Shown: positions 45,879 to 57,243, counted from the first letter of the stretch. The stretch: DNA of 64,000 nt from Pseudacidovorax sp. NFM-22 (GCF_021401245.1 NZ_JACBFY010000002.1:1054001-1118000), one strand, 5' to 3'. Translations and numbers: made by a program. The notes: generated by a model not told the origin, from the letters alone.

Positions 45879-47093
45879 CTAGCGCATTTCCTCGGCCTCG
45901 AAGCCGGCGTTGCGCAGCGCCGCGATGACCGAGGCCAGGTGCTCGCGGCCGCGGGTCTGCAGCACCAGCTCGATGTCCACGTTCTGCGCCGCCAGCAGCG
46001 TGAAGGCGCGCTGGTGGTGCACCTCGTCGATGTTGGCGCCGGCCTCGGCCACGGTGGCGGTGATGCGGGCCAGCATGCCGGGCACGTCGCGCGCGCTCAC
46101 CGTCAGGCGCGCCAGGCGGCCGGCGCGCACCATGCCGCGCTCGATGATCGCGGCCAGCAGCAGCGGATCGATGTTGCCGCCCGAGAGCACCAGCCCCACC
46201 TTGCGCCCGCGGAAGCGCTCCGGATGCCGCAGCAGCGCCGCCAGACCGGCGGCACCTGCGCCTTCCACCAGCGTCTTCTCGATCTCCAGCAGCATCAGCA
46301 CCGACTGCTCGATGTCGCCTTCGTCCACCAGCACCAGGTCGTCCACCATCGACGCGATGATCTCGCGGGTGCGCTCGCCGGGCGTGCCCACGGCGATGCC
46401 TTCGGCGATGGTGCTGGTGCCGGCGATGTGCTGCGTGCCCTTGACGGCGTTGACCATGGCCGGGAAGCGCGCCGTCTGCACGCCCACGATCTGCAGCCCG
46501 GGCCGGCGCGCCCGGCCCACCACCGTCATGCCGGCCAGCAGGCCGCCGCCGCCGACCGAGACGACCAGCGTGTCCAGTTCGGGCACGTCCTCCAGCATCT
46601 CCAGCGCCACCGTGCCCTGGCCCGCGATGATGGCGTCGTCGTCGTAGGGATGCACGAAGGCCAGGCCGTCGCGCTCGGCCAGCTCGTAGGCATGGGCGCG
46701 TGCCGCCTCCAGCGAATCGCCGAACAGCACCACGTTCGCGCCGAAGCCGCGGGTGCGCTCGATCTTCACGCCCGGCGTGAAGCGCGGCATGACGATGGTC
46801 GCGGGAATGCCCAGCCGCTGCGCGTGGTAGGCCACGCCCTGCGCATGGTTGCCGGCCGACATGGCGATCACGCCCTTGGGCGGCACGTCGGCGGCGGCCA
46901 GCTGCGCCATGATGTTGCAGGCACCGCGCTCCTTGAAGGAGGCGGTGAACTGCAGGTTCTCGAACTTGAGGAAGACCTGCGCACCGACGATGTCCGACAG
47001 GGTGCGCGATTCCACACAGGGCGTGCGTAGCACCTGACCCTGGAGGCGCCGGGCGGCCGCTTCGATGTCTTGGAGGGAGACCATGGCCGGCAT
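45879..47093 (-). CDS. Threonine ammonia-lyase (PLP-dependent, with ACT domain)
   Basis: A protein of 404 residues. The PLP Lys is in FTASFKERGA and the phosphate loop is SVGGGGLLAG; a C-terminal ACT-like domain (LARLTVSARDVPGMLARITATVAEAGANI) follows from about residue 325. It deaminates threonine (or serine) to 2-oxobutyrate. The length and single ACT domain match the catabolic/IlvA-related group, so the symbol is left open. ATGs at 47093 and 47084 are both possible. Confidence 0.9.
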   Translation of the reverse strand: MPAMVSLQDIEAAARRLQGQVLRTPCVESRTLSDIVGAQVFLKFENLQFTASFKERGACNIMAQLAAADVPPKGVIAMSAGNHAQGVAYHAQRLGIPATIVMPRFTPGVKIERTRGFGANVVLFGDSLEAARAHAYELAERDGLAFVHPYDDDAIIAGQGTVALEMLEDVPELDTLVVSVGGGGLLAGMTVVGRARRPGLQIVGVQTARFPAMVNAVKGTQHIAGTSTIAEGIAVGTPGERTREIIASMVDDLVLVDEGDIEQSVLMLLEIEKTLVEGAGAAGLAALLRHPERFRGRKVGLVLSGGNIDPLLLAAIIERGMVRAGRLARLTVSARDVPGMLARITATVAEAGANIDEVHHQRAFTLLAAQNVDIELVLQTRGREHLASVIAALRNAGFEAEEMR

Positions 47094-47265
47094 TGTGGCG
47101 CGGCCCTGCAGGCAGGCGTCCGCCGCACGCGCGCCTGCCGCCGAGGGCGCCCCCGCAGCGGGGCCGGCGCCCATGCGCAGCCGACCCGGGCTTTCGCGGC
47201 CCCGCACTTCCGCATTGCATCGGACTGCGCTATGGTCGCCGCTCCATCTCCGAGGAAACCCTGCC

Positions 47266-49590
47266 ATGGCCCGCCGCTCAGGACTCGACGCCAGCACCGC
47301 CCAGCGCGGTGCCGCCTTGCCCTCGCCCGGCCTGCGCGAGGCGCCGGTGCTGGAGCTGATGTGCTCGCACTTCGTCCTCACGCTGGCCGCGCAGCAGGGC
47401 CCGCGCTTCAACGTGCGGCGCGACCTCAACGGCCTGCTCTCGCTCACCGGCCGCCACCTGGTGTGGCCTGCGTCGGTATTGCAGCGGCTGCGGGCCTTCC
47501 TGGCGCGGCGCTGCGAGGGCAACGAGGTCTGGAAGGACGTGCAGACGCTGGACAACCGCGCCCTGCTCGAACGCCACGGCCACTGGCGCGGCCCTTACGA
47601 AGAAGGCACGCTTTTCTTCCACCTCGACGAATACGCCAAGGACCAGCCCAAGGACCTGCTGGCCGTGCTGGCATTGACCCGCGACTGGCTCGCACAGACG
47701 CTGCGCAAGCAGTCCACGCTGGTCGAGAAGAACATCGACGCCCTGGCCGGGCTGCTGCAGCTGAACAAGGCCGAGCGCGCACTGCTGCTCTACGGCACGC
47801 TGGCGCGCTACCAGCGCGACCTGCGCTCGCTGCTGGTGGAGTTCAAGGTCAGCAACGCGCCCGAGGCCTATGCCGCCCTGGCCGAAGTGGCCGGCGTGAG
47901 CCCCAGCGAGGTGGGCGAGGCGCTGCGCGCCGGCTCGCGGCTGGAGCGCATCGGCCTGGTCGAGAACCTCATCTCCGAGCACAACATCACCGACCTGGCC
48001 GACCTGATGAAGGTCAGCGAGAAGCTGCCGCCGGTGCTCATGCGCGAGTACCGCGACCAGAGCGAGCTGATGGCCGTGTTCACGCGGCCTTCCACCAAGA
48101 GCGAACTGGCGCTGGACGACTTCGAATTCGTCGGCGACGAGGCCCGAATGCTGATCACGCTGCTGCGCGCCGCCGTCGCGCGCAAGGAGCCGGGCGTGAA
48201 CGTGCTGCTCTACGGCCCACCCGGCACCGGCAAGACCGAGCTGGCCAAGGTGGTGGCGCAGGCCGCGGGGCTGGAGCTGTTCGAGGTCGAGTACGCCGAC
48301 CGCGACGGCAACTCGCTCTCGGGCCGCGACCGCTACCGCTCGCTGCAGATCGCGCAGGTCTTCCTCAAGGGCAGCGCGCAGTCGGCGCTGCTGTTCGACG
48401 AGGTGGAGGACGTGTTCCCGCCCATCAGCACCGAGGCGGCGCAGTTCATGGCCCGCGCCGAGCAGATCGCCGCGCCGGCCGCCAGCGGCAGCGTCAATGG
48501 CAAGGCCTGGGTCAACCAGATCCTGGAGACCAACCCGGTGCCCACGCTGTGGGTCACCAACCGCATCGAGCAGATCGACCCGGCCTTCCGCCGGCGCTTC
48601 GCCTACCACCTGGAGCTGAAGTCGCCGCCGCCCGGCGCGCGCGAGCAGATCGTGCGCAAGGCCCTGGCCGGTGTCGAGGTGTCCGAGGCCTTTGCCGGCC
48701 GGCTGGCCGAGCGGCGCGGCCTCACGCCGGCGCAGATCCGCACCGCGGTGCGTTTCGCCGGCCTGGCGGCGGAGGGCGGCGCCGATGCCCAAGCGCTGAT
48801 CGAGCGCCAACTGCGTAATGCCGACCAGGCCCTGGGCCGCAGCCCCGGCACGCCTGCCGAGCGGCTGGCCGTGACGACCTGGGACCTGGGCATGCTCAAC
48901 GTCGACACGCGCTTCGAGATCCCGCGCATCGTTGAGGCGCTCAAGGCCCGCGGCCACGGCACGCTGTGCTTCTACGGCGCGCCCGGCACCGGCAAGACGG
49001 CGCTGGCCGAGCACATCGCCCGTGCGCTGGGCCGGCCGCTGATGATCAAGCAGGCCAGCGACCTGATGAGCAAGTACGTCGGCGAGACCGAGCAGCAGAT
49101 GGCCGCCATGTTCCGCGAGGCCGAGGCCGAGAAGGCGGTGCTGCTGCTGGACGAGGCCGACTCCTTCCTGCAGGACCGGCGCGGCGCCCAGCGCACCTAC
49201 GAGGTCACCGAGGTCAACGAGATGCTGCAGGGCATGGAGCGCTACCAGGGCGTCTTCGTCTGCACCACCAACCTGCTCGACCGCATCGACCAGGCGGCGC
49301 TGCGGCGCTTCACCTTCAAGATCCGCTTCAAGCCGCTCACGGCCGAGCAGCGCGAGCGCATGTTCGTCAACGAGGCGCTGGCCGGCCAGGCCGAGGCGCT
49401 CACGCCCGAGGCCGCGGCGCGGCTGGCGCGGCTCGACCAGCTGTGCCCCGGCGACTTCGCCGCCGTGAAGCGGCAGGTGGAGATCCTCGCCGCCGCCTTC
49501 ACGCCCGAGGAATTCCTGGAGCAGTTGGAAGCCGAGCACCGCCTCAAGCCCGAGGTGCGCGAAGCGCGGGGCATGGGCTTCGTCCACTGA
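47266..49590 (+). CDS. Tandem AAA+ ATPase of unknown role
   Basis: A protein of 774 residues. About 290 N-terminal residues are helical without a known domain, followed by two AAA+ modules: Walker A GPPGTGKT at 317-324 with Walker B ALLFDEVED, and Walker A GAPGTGKT at 571-578 with Walker B VLLLDEADSF. The second module has a clear sensor (TTNLLDRIDQAALRRFTFKIRF). It lacks the features of ClpB, FtsH or Lon. It stands alone, divergent from the threonine ammonia-lyase gene. The substrate is unknown. Confidence 0.85.
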   Translation: MARRSGLDASTAQRGAALPSPGLREAPVLELMCSHFVLTLAAQQGPRFNVRRDLNGLLSLTGRHLVWPASVLQRLRAFLARRCEGNEVWKDVQTLDNRALLERHGHWRGPYEEGTLFFHLDEYAKDQPKDLLAVLALTRDWLAQTLRKQSTLVEKNIDALAGLLQLNKAERALLLYGTLARYQRDLRSLLVEFKVSNAPEAYAALAEVAGVSPSEVGEALRAGSRLERIGLVENLISEHNITDLADLMKVSEKLPPVLMREYRDQSELMAVFTRPSTKSELALDDFEFVGDEARMLITLLRAAVARKEPGVNVLLYGPPGTGKTELAKVVAQAAGLELFEVEYADRDGNSLSGRDRYRSLQIAQVFLKGSAQSALLFDEVEDVFPPISTEAAQFMARAEQIAAPAASGSVNGKAWVNQILETNPVPTLWVTNRIEQIDPAFRRRFAYHLELKSPPPGAREQIVRKALAGVEVSEAFAGRLAERRGLTPAQIRTAVRFAGLAAEGGADAQALIERQLRNADQALGRSPGTPAERLAVTTWDLGMLNVDTRFEIPRIVEALKARGHGTLCFYGAPGTGKTALAEHIARALGRPLMIKQASDLMSKYVGETEQQMAAMFREAEAEKAVLLLDEADSFLQDRRGAQRTYEVTEVNEMLQGMERYQGVFVCTTNLLDRIDQAALRRFTFKIRFKPLTAEQRERMFVNEALAGQAEALTPEAAARLARLDQLCPGDFAAVKRQVEILAAAFTPEEFLEQLEAEHRLKPEVREARGMGFVH

Positions 49591-49657
49591 GAAGGGGCGG
49601 GCAAGCCCGCCACGCCCGCTCGGCCCCGCCGGATTCATTCCCACCTCCTGGGCGCGC
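49591..49657. repeat. Shortened copy of the post-stop hairpin repeat
   Basis: GAAGGGGCGGGCAAGCCCGCC follows the AAA+ gene stop directly and GCCGGATTCATTCCCACCTC closes the element. Both ends match the 161-base element after the thiolase, but the middle is missing. Confidence 0.6.
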
Positions 49658-49737
49658 GAACTGTCGCGCGGGGGCGCTAGCATCGACGCCGGCATGCGCG
49701 CCGGGGGGCCGCGTGCCCATCACACCGAGGACGATCC

Positions 49738-51309
49738 ATGATGCGACGAGGGATGGGGGCGCTGCTGGCCGGCGCGATCGTGACCGTGTTGAGTGCCTGT
49801 GGCGGCGGCGGAGGTGGAGGCGGTGGCGGCGCGCTGCCGCTGGCTCTGCCCGCCAGCAGTCCGGCGGCCCCGGCGTCCACGCCCGCCGTCCAGGCCGGCG
49901 ATCCGGACATCGTGGACGTGGCCTCCGTGGCGGGCCGGTGCGCCAAGCCCCGCAGCGGCAGCGCCGACATGGCCGGGACCCTGCTCGACGAGAAGCGCTG
50001 GGTGCGCTCCTGGATCGACGACACCTACCTCTGGTACGACGAGGTGCCCACCCTCCCGGCGGCGAACTACGCGACGCCCATCGACTACTTCGCGGTGCTC
50101 AAGACCTCGGCGCTCACCGCCAGCGGCAAGCCCAAGGACCGCTTCCATTTCACCTACGACACCGCCGCCTACCAGGGCCTGGCAAACAACGGCCAGGAGG
50201 TCGGCTACGGCATCCACTTCGCCTACCTCTCCAGCGTGCCGCCGCGGGACGTGCGCGTGGCCTACGTGGAGCCCAACTCGCCCGCCGCCGCGGACGGGGT
50301 GACGCGCGGCATGCGCCTGCGCACCGTCGACGGCATCGACGTGACCAACGGCAGCAACGTGGATGGCCTCAATGCCGGGCTGGCGCCCCAGAAGGCAGGC
50401 GACGTGCACCAGCTGGGCCTGCGCACCCTGGCCGGCAGTGACGTCACGCTCAGCCTCACGGCCGCCGACATCGCCAGCAGCGCCGTGATGAACGTGAAGA
50501 CCATCGCCACGGCCAGCGGCAACGTGGGTTATCTGCAGTTCAACCAGCACAGCGTGGCGGCCGAGGCGCAGCTGATGGACGCCATCGCCGGCCTGCGCGA
50601 CGCCGCCGTGGCCGACCTGGTGCTGGACATGCGCTACAACGGCGGCGGTCTGCTGGGCATCGCCTCGGAGCTGGCCAGCATGATCGCGCCGGCCGGCAGC
50701 ACGACGGGGCAGACCTTCGAGCGGCTGGTCTATAACCGCAAGAACCCCTTCGGCACGTCCGACGCCGCCAGCCGGGTGCCCTTCTATGCGACGGCGCAGT
50801 ACGGCCCGCGTTCGGGCAGCCCGCTGCCGCGGCTGAACCTGCCGCGCGTGCTGGTGCTGGCCGGTGGCGATACCTGCTCGGCCAGCGAGTCCGTGGTCAA
50901 CGGCCTGCGCGGCATCGGCGTGAACGTGGCGCTGGTGGGCGGCGCCACCTGCGGCAAGCCCTACGGCTTCTATCCGCAGGACAACTGCGGCACCACCTAC
51001 TTCGCCATCCAGTTCCAGGGCGTCAACGCCAAGGGCCAGGGCGACTATGCGGACGGCTTCGCGCCCACCTGCAGCGTGGCGGACGACTTCAGCCATGCGC
51101 TGGGCGATCCGGCGGAAGGAAGACTGGCGGCGGCCCTTGCCTTGCGCCAGGACGGCCGCTGCCCGGTGCCGGCCACGGCGCTGGTGGCCAGCTCGCGTTC
51201 GGCGGCCGCGGGCAGTGGCACCGGCCCTTCGCCCGACCAGGCGGTGCTGGGGCCGCGCGCCCCTTGGCTGGAGAACCGGATCGTGCTGCCGGCGGATCGC
51301 GGGTTCTAG
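49738..51309 (+). CDS. S41-family C-terminal processing peptidase, lipoprotein
   Basis: A protein of 523 residues with a lipoprotein signal (VTVLSACGG, Cys about residue 21) followed by ten glycines and a Pro/Ala/Ser linker. A PDZ-like domain (about 150-250, VEPNSPAAADGVTRGMRL) precedes the peptidase core with LDMRYNGGGL and the Ser motif GGDTCSASESVVNGL. It would act on periplasmic or outer-membrane proteins. It is monocistronic and converges on recQ. Confidence 0.88.
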   Translation: MMRRGMGALLAGAIVTVLSACGGGGGGGGGGALPLALPASSPAAPASTPAVQAGDPDIVDVASVAGRCAKPRSGSADMAGTLLDEKRWVRSWIDDTYLWYDEVPTLPAANYATPIDYFAVLKTSALTASGKPKDRFHFTYDTAAYQGLANNGQEVGYGIHFAYLSSVPPRDVRVAYVEPNSPAAADGVTRGMRLRTVDGIDVTNGSNVDGLNAGLAPQKAGDVHQLGLRTLAGSDVTLSLTAADIASSAVMNVKTIATASGNVGYLQFNQHSVAAEAQLMDAIAGLRDAAVADLVLDMRYNGGGLLGIASELASMIAPAGSTTGQTFERLVYNRKNPFGTSDAASRVPFYATAQYGPRSGSPLPRLNLPRVLVLAGGDTCSASESVVNGLRGIGVNVALVGGATCGKPYGFYPQDNCGTTYFAIQFQGVNAKGQGDYADGFAPTCSVADDFSHALGDPAEGRLAAALALRQDGRCPVPATALVASSRSAAAGSGTGPSPDQAVLGPRAPWLENRIVLPADRGF

Positions 51310-51362
51310 ACGAACACACGCCGGTTGCACGTAGCGGCCAGGATCGAATGGCCGCGGCTCCG

Positions 51363-51380
51363 AGCCTGCCTGCGCAGGCT
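51363..51380. terminator. Hairpin between convergent genes
   Basis: AGCCTGC-CTGC-GCAGGCT forms a perfect seven-base stem in the 140-base gap between the peptidase and recQ. No T-tract follows, so it is only a candidate bidirectional terminator. Confidence 0.35.
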
Positions 51381-51449
51381 TGGACGTGCCCGAAGAGCAG
51401 CCGTCTCTGGCGGCCGCCCGGAGCATGGAAGCGGCTTGGGGGGTTCCTT

Positions 51450-53390
<1,941 letters not shown>

Positions 53391-53587
53391 GGTCGGTGCG
53401 GGCGGTGGCGGGGGGCAGGCGGGCGGGTGGATGGCAGCGACGCGCCGGCGTGGGGCGCGTGCGGCGCGCCTCCCGCGCGCCAGGGCGTCATTGTCTCAGG
53501 CCGACGCGGGAGGGCCGGGGGCGGCGTCAAGCCGGTGGAGGCTGGCACGCCTTCTGCAATCGGATGGGCACTTGCGTCCGCCACTGC

Positions 53588-53599
53588 CTGTATAGACAG
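53588..53599. promoter_or_regulatory. HutC-like operator 1
   Basis: CTGTATAGACAG, one mismatch from a perfect palindrome and identical to the core of the box in front of hutH. It matches the known HutC-type consensus with the TGTATA-ACA core and lies 213 bases upstream of the binding-protein start. Confidence 0.82.
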
Positions 53600-53690
53600 C
53601 ATTTTGGTGCATGGCCGAGGCCGATGCACCGAAGCGGGACCTTCCCCCTTCGCGTGTCTTCTTCCCAATGAAACAGCGCTGCGGGTTGTC

Positions 53691-53702
53691 CTGTATATAC
53701 AG
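53691..53702. promoter_or_regulatory. HutC-like operator 2
   Basis: CTGTATATACAG, a perfect 12-base palindrome of the same type, 98 bases upstream of the binding-protein start and 103 bases from operator 1, a spacing that would allow looping between two bound repressor dimers. Confidence 0.85.
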
Positions 53703-53800
53703 GTATGGCGGCCAGGCTCAGACTGCGCCCCGCTCCCCGGCTGGCGAGGTCGCCCGCACCGATGTCCGTTGTTCCGCCATTCACACCACAGGAGGGCCCC

Positions 53801-54766
53801 ATGGCCAAGACCGTCTTCAAGATCGCATCGCTGGTGGCTGCCGCCACCGCCCTCGCCTGCGCCGCGGGCACCGCCGCCGCGCAGGAGACGAAGATCGCGC
53901 TCGGCATGTCCGGCTGGACGGGCTTCGCCCCGCTCACGCTGGCCGACAAGGCCGGCATCTTCAAGAAGAACGGCCTGGACGTGGAGATCAAGATGATCCC
54001 GCAGAAGGACCGCCACCTGGCCCTGGCCTCGGGCGCCATCCAGTGCGCCGCCACCACGGTGGAGACGCACGTGGCCTGGAACGCCAACGGCGTGCCCATC
54101 GTGCAGATCTTCCAGATGGACAAGTCCTACGGCGCCGACGGCATCGCCGTGCGCAATGACGTCAAGTCCTTCGCCGACCTCAAGGGCAAGACCATCGGCG
54201 TCGATGCGCCCGGCACCGCGCCCTATTTCGGCCTGGCCTGGATGCTCAGCAAGAACGGCATGACGCTCAAGGACGTGAAGACCGTGACGCTGGCGCCGCA
54301 GGCTGCCGCCCAGGCCTTCGTGGCGGGCCAGAACGACGCCGCCATGACCTACGAGCCGTACCTGTCGACGGTGCGCAACGCGCCGCAGTCCGGCAAGATC
54401 CTCGCGACCACGCTCGACTACCCGATGGTGATGGACACCGTGGGCTGCGCGCCCACCTGGCTCAAGGCCAACGCCAAGGCGGCGCAGGCGCTCACCGCGT
54501 CGTACTTCGAGGCGCTGGAGATGATCAAGGCCGAGCCCGCCAAGGCCAACGAGATCATGGGCTCCGCGGTCAAGCAGACCGGCGAAGCGTTTGCCAATTC
54601 GTCCAAGTACCTGCGCTGGCAGGACAAGGCCGCCAACCAGAAGTTCTTCTCCGGCGAGCTGGAGCAGTTCATGAAGGAGTCGGTGCCGATCCTGCTGGAG
54701 GCCGGCGTGATCCGCAAGGCGCCCGAGGACCTCAAGGCCACCTACGACGCGTCGTACATCAAGTAA
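53801..54766 (+). CDS. ABC transporter substrate-binding protein (NitT/TauT type) of the hut locus
   Basis: A protein of 321 residues with a signal peptide ending near AAA-QET and the TauA/SsuA-like start KIALGMSGWTGFAPLTLADKAG (first 20 residues typical of the family). It is the periplasmic receptor of an importer completed by the next two genes. Two HutC-like operators upstream indicate induction by urocanate, so histidine, urocanate or a related compound is the likely substrate, unusual for a family known for nitrate, taurine and sulfonates. Confidence 0.9.
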   Translation: MAKTVFKIASLVAAATALACAAGTAAAQETKIALGMSGWTGFAPLTLADKAGIFKKNGLDVEIKMIPQKDRHLALASGAIQCAATTVETHVAWNANGVPIVQIFQMDKSYGADGIAVRNDVKSFADLKGKTIGVDAPGTAPYFGLAWMLSKNGMTLKDVKTVTLAPQAAAQAFVAGQNDAAMTYEPYLSTVRNAPQSGKILATTLDYPMVMDTVGCAPTWLKANAKAAQALTASYFEALEMIKAEPAKANEIMGSAVKQTGEAFANSSKYLRWQDKAANQKFFSGELEQFMKESVPILLEAGVIRKAPEDLKATYDASYIK

Positions 54767-55582
54767 ATGCCCTTGCGTGAGTCCGCGTCCGTGCCCCGCC
54801 GTTCCGTCATGACCCCGCTCGAGCCCGTCGGCCCGCGCACGCGCTGGCTGCTGGGCGTGGCCTTCTTCGTGCTCTTCGTGGCGGTGTGGGCCTTCTTCAC
54901 GCTGGGCGGCTATGTGTCGCCCACCTTCCTGGCCAGCCCGGTCACGATGGTGAAGGAGGCCGTGCTGCTGTTCACCGAGTACGGCTTCATCGGCGACATC
55001 GGCATGACGGTGTGGCGGGTGTTCGGCGGCTTCCTGCTGGCGGCCGTCATCGCGGTGCCGCTGGGCATCCTGATGGGCGCCTACAAGCCGGTGGAAGCCT
55101 TCCTGGAGCCCTTCGTCTCCTTCTGCCGCTACCTGCCGGCCTCGGCCTTCATTCCGCTCTTGATCCTGTGGGCCGGCATCGGCGAAGCGCAGAAGCTGCT
55201 GGTGATCTTCATCGGCTCGGTGTTCCAGATCATCCTGATGGTGGCGGTGACGGTGGGCAGCGCCCGCAAGGACCTGGTCGAGGCCGCGTACACCCTGGGC
55301 GCCGACGGCGGCGGCATCGTGCGGCGGGTGCTGATCCCGGGCGCGGCGCCGGGCATCGCCGAGACGCTGCGCCTGGTGCTGGGCTGGGCCTGGACCTACG
55401 TGATCGTGGCCGAGCTCATCGGCTCGTCCTCGGGCATCGGCCACATGATCACCGACAGCCAGGCGCTGCTGAACACCGGGCAGATCATCTTCGGCATCAT
55501 CGTCATCGGCCTGATCGGGCTGGTGTCGGACTTCCTGTTCAAGGCCGTCAACCGGCGGCTGTTCGCCTGGGCTTCGCTATGA
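54767..55582 (+). CDS. ABC transporter permease (NitT/TauT type)
   Basis: A protein of 271 residues with about six hydrophobic segments and the permease EAA-type loop (ARKDLVEAAYTLGADGGGIVRRVLIPGAAPGI). The ATG directly follows the TAA of the binding-protein gene; ATG 54809 is an alternative. Its stop overlaps the ATPase start. It forms the channel of the HutC-controlled importer. Confidence 0.91.
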   Translation: MPLRESASVPRRSVMTPLEPVGPRTRWLLGVAFFVLFVAVWAFFTLGGYVSPTFLASPVTMVKEAVLLFTEYGFIGDIGMTVWRVFGGFLLAAVIAVPLGILMGAYKPVEAFLEPFVSFCRYLPASAFIPLLILWAGIGEAQKLLVIFIGSVFQIILMVAVTVGSARKDLVEAAYTLGADGGGIVRRVLIPGAAPGIAETLRLVLGWAWTYVIVAELIGSSSGIGHMITDSQALLNTGQIIFGIIVIGLIGLVSDFLFKAVNRRLFAWASL

Positions 55583-56382
55583 GCGGCAACGTGCAAGAAG
55601 CCGGCGTGCAGCTGGCCATCCGCGGCGTCTCGCGCACCTTCACCGGGGCGCGGGGGCAGTCCACGCAGGCGCTGTTGCCGGTGGACTTCGACGTGCGCGA
55701 GAACGACTTCGTCACCATCCTCGGGCCCTCGGGCTGCGGCAAGTCGACGCTGCTGCGCATCGTGGCGGGGCTGGACTTTCCGACCAGCGGCCAGGTGCTG
55801 CTGGACGGCCGGCCGGTGACCGGGCCGGGCGCGGACCGGGGCATGGTGTTCCAGAGCTACACGCTCTTTCCGTGGCTGGACATCGAGCAGAACATCCGCT
55901 TCGGCCTGCGCGAGCGCGGCCTGCCCGAGGCCGAGCAGAAGGAGCGCGCGGCCTACTTCATCGCCAAGGTCGGGCTGCGGGGCTTCGAGCGGCACTATCC
56001 CAAGCAGCTCTCGGGCGGCATGCAGCAGCGCACGGCCATCGCGCGCGCGCTGGCCAACGACCCCAAGATGCTGCTGATGGACGAGCCCTTCGGCGCGCTG
56101 GACAACCAGACGCGGGTGCTGATGCAGGAGCTGCTGCTGGGCATCTGGGAGGCCGAGCGCAAGACGGTGCTGTTCGTCACGCACGACATCGACGAGGCGA
56201 TCTTCATGGCCAACCGGGTGGCGGTGTTCAGCGCCCGGCCGGGCCGCATCAAGACCGAGATCGCGGTGGACCTGCCGCATCCGCGCCACTACACGCTCAA
56301 GACGACGCCGGAATTCATGGAGCTGAAGGCACGGTTGACGGAAGAGATCCGGGCGGAGTCGATGGCGGCGGCGGAGCACTGA
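55579..56382 (+). CDS. ABC transporter ATP-binding protein (NitT/TauT type)
   Basis: A protein of 267 residues with Walker A GPSGCGKST, Q-loop MVFQSYTLFPW, signature LSGGMQQRTAIARAL and Walker B LLMDEPFGALD, as in SsuB/TauB. The ATG at 55579 overlaps the permease stop (ATGA), giving three tightly coupled genes under the HutC-like sites. After it comes the repeat-rich 1-kb island, so transcription probably ends here. Confidence 0.93.
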   Translation: MSGNVQEAGVQLAIRGVSRTFTGARGQSTQALLPVDFDVRENDFVTILGPSGCGKSTLLRIVAGLDFPTSGQVLLDGRPVTGPGADRGMVFQSYTLFPWLDIEQNIRFGLRERGLPEAEQKERAAYFIAKVGLRGFERHYPKQLSGGMQQRTAIARALANDPKMLLMDEPFGALDNQTRVLMQELLLGIWEAERKTVLFVTHDIDEAIFMANRVAVFSARPGRIKTEIAVDLPHPRHYTLKTTPEFMELKARLTEEIRAESMAAAEH

Positions 56383-56467
56383 GCGATGGTTGTGCGGCGC
56401 AGTCAGGGTGATGTCGGGGGCGGCGCGCGTGGCCGGGGCCGGCTGCCGCGGGCTCATGGCGGGGTGG

Positions 56468-56600
56468 TCGGCCGCGCCGACTCCGCTGCGATGCTCGGCC
56501 GGGGCTCGCGTCGCAGAACTCGCTACGCGCTGGCGCGCTCCGCTCAAACAACTGCGACGAGTCAGTTCACGAAGCACGCCTGTCCTTCGGCAGGCGTGCC
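56468..56600 (+). repeat. Long inverted repeat, left copy
   Basis: This copy contains ACTCGCTACGCGC, CGCTCAAACAACTGC, GAGTCAGTTCACGAAGCA and the hairpin CACGCCTG/CAGGCGTG (56575-56598). A diverged copy in opposite orientation lies at 57037-57166. Confidence 0.75.
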
Positions 56601-56730
56601 TCGCCCCGGCCTGCGCTTCTCGCCACCCCGCAAATCGCCCGCGCCAGCCGGCCCCGGCCCCGCGCGCTGGGGACGTTGCGTCGGTATCGGGGAAGGGGAA
56701 CCGCGTGCCCGGTTTTCTGACCGGGCTTCA

Positions 56731-56784
56731 GCTTCGGCTTCGGCTTCGGCTTCGGCTTCGGCTTCGGCTTCGGCTTCGGCTTCG
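56731..56784. repeat. Hexanucleotide microsatellite, GCTTCG x 9
   Basis: Nine perfect tandem copies of GCTTCG with no variation. In the three + frames it would encode Ala-Ser, Leu-Arg or Phe-Gly repeats, none attached to a credible gene. Confidence 0.95.
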
Positions 56785-56806
56785 GCCTGGCCTCGGGCTT
56801 TCACTC

Positions 56807-56915
56807 CTCTCCCCTCTGGGGAGAGGTTGGGTGAGGGGCCGCCCAGCGCCTCGTTGAGGTCGGACCCTCAGCAGCGCCGCAGGCCCTCACCCCAGCCCTC
56901 TCCCAGAGGGAGAGG
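56807..56915. repeat. Facing pair of REP-like CTCTCCC elements
   Basis: The element at 56807-56838 (CTCTCCCCTCTGGGGAGAGG and TTGGGTGAGGGG) is matched in reverse at 56884-56915 (CCCTCACCCCAGCCC and TCTCCCAGAGGGAGAGGG). Each half also folds on itself. A single relative lies at 35987. Confidence 0.8.
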
Positions 56916-57036
56916 GAGCAACAGCCAGCTTCGGCTGGATCGGCGTGCACGACCGCACGGCCCATTCCAGAGTGGTCGGCAGCCCGTGGGCGGTGGTGCG
57001 CCTGTGGCGCGCCGAGGAGCGCAGCGGAGCCGGCCG

Positions 57037-57166
57037 CAGGCCTGCCGAAGGACAGGCCTGCTTCGTGATCTGACTCGCGGCATTTGTCCGAGCAGAGTGA
57101 ACGCAGTGAACGTCGCGAGTTATGCCGCGGGCCGGTTTCGCGAGCACCGCAGGGGAGTCGGCGCGC
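57037..57166 (-). repeat. Long inverted repeat, right copy
   Basis: The reverse complement contains ACTCGCGACG, GAGTCAGATCACGAAGCA and the hairpin CAGGCCTG/CAGGCCTG (57037-57060), matching the left copy in order. Similarity is imperfect, with substitutions and small indels. Confidence 0.72.
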
Positions 57167-57243
57167 AGCGCCGACCGCGCCACCGAAGCACCGCCGCCCA
57201 CGGGCTGCCGGCCGCTCTGGCGCACCGTCCTGACCATCGCTGC

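Larger units (their letters stand above)
53391..53800. promoter_or_regulatory. 410-base non-coding control region of the HutC-regulated ABC transporter
   Basis: Between the divergent recQ and binding-protein genes. The left 190 bases are GC-rich with no recognised feature. The right half is AT-richer and holds two HutC-like boxes at 53588-53599 and 53691-53702, about 100 bases apart. The short open frames here have no supporting features. Confidence 0.7.
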
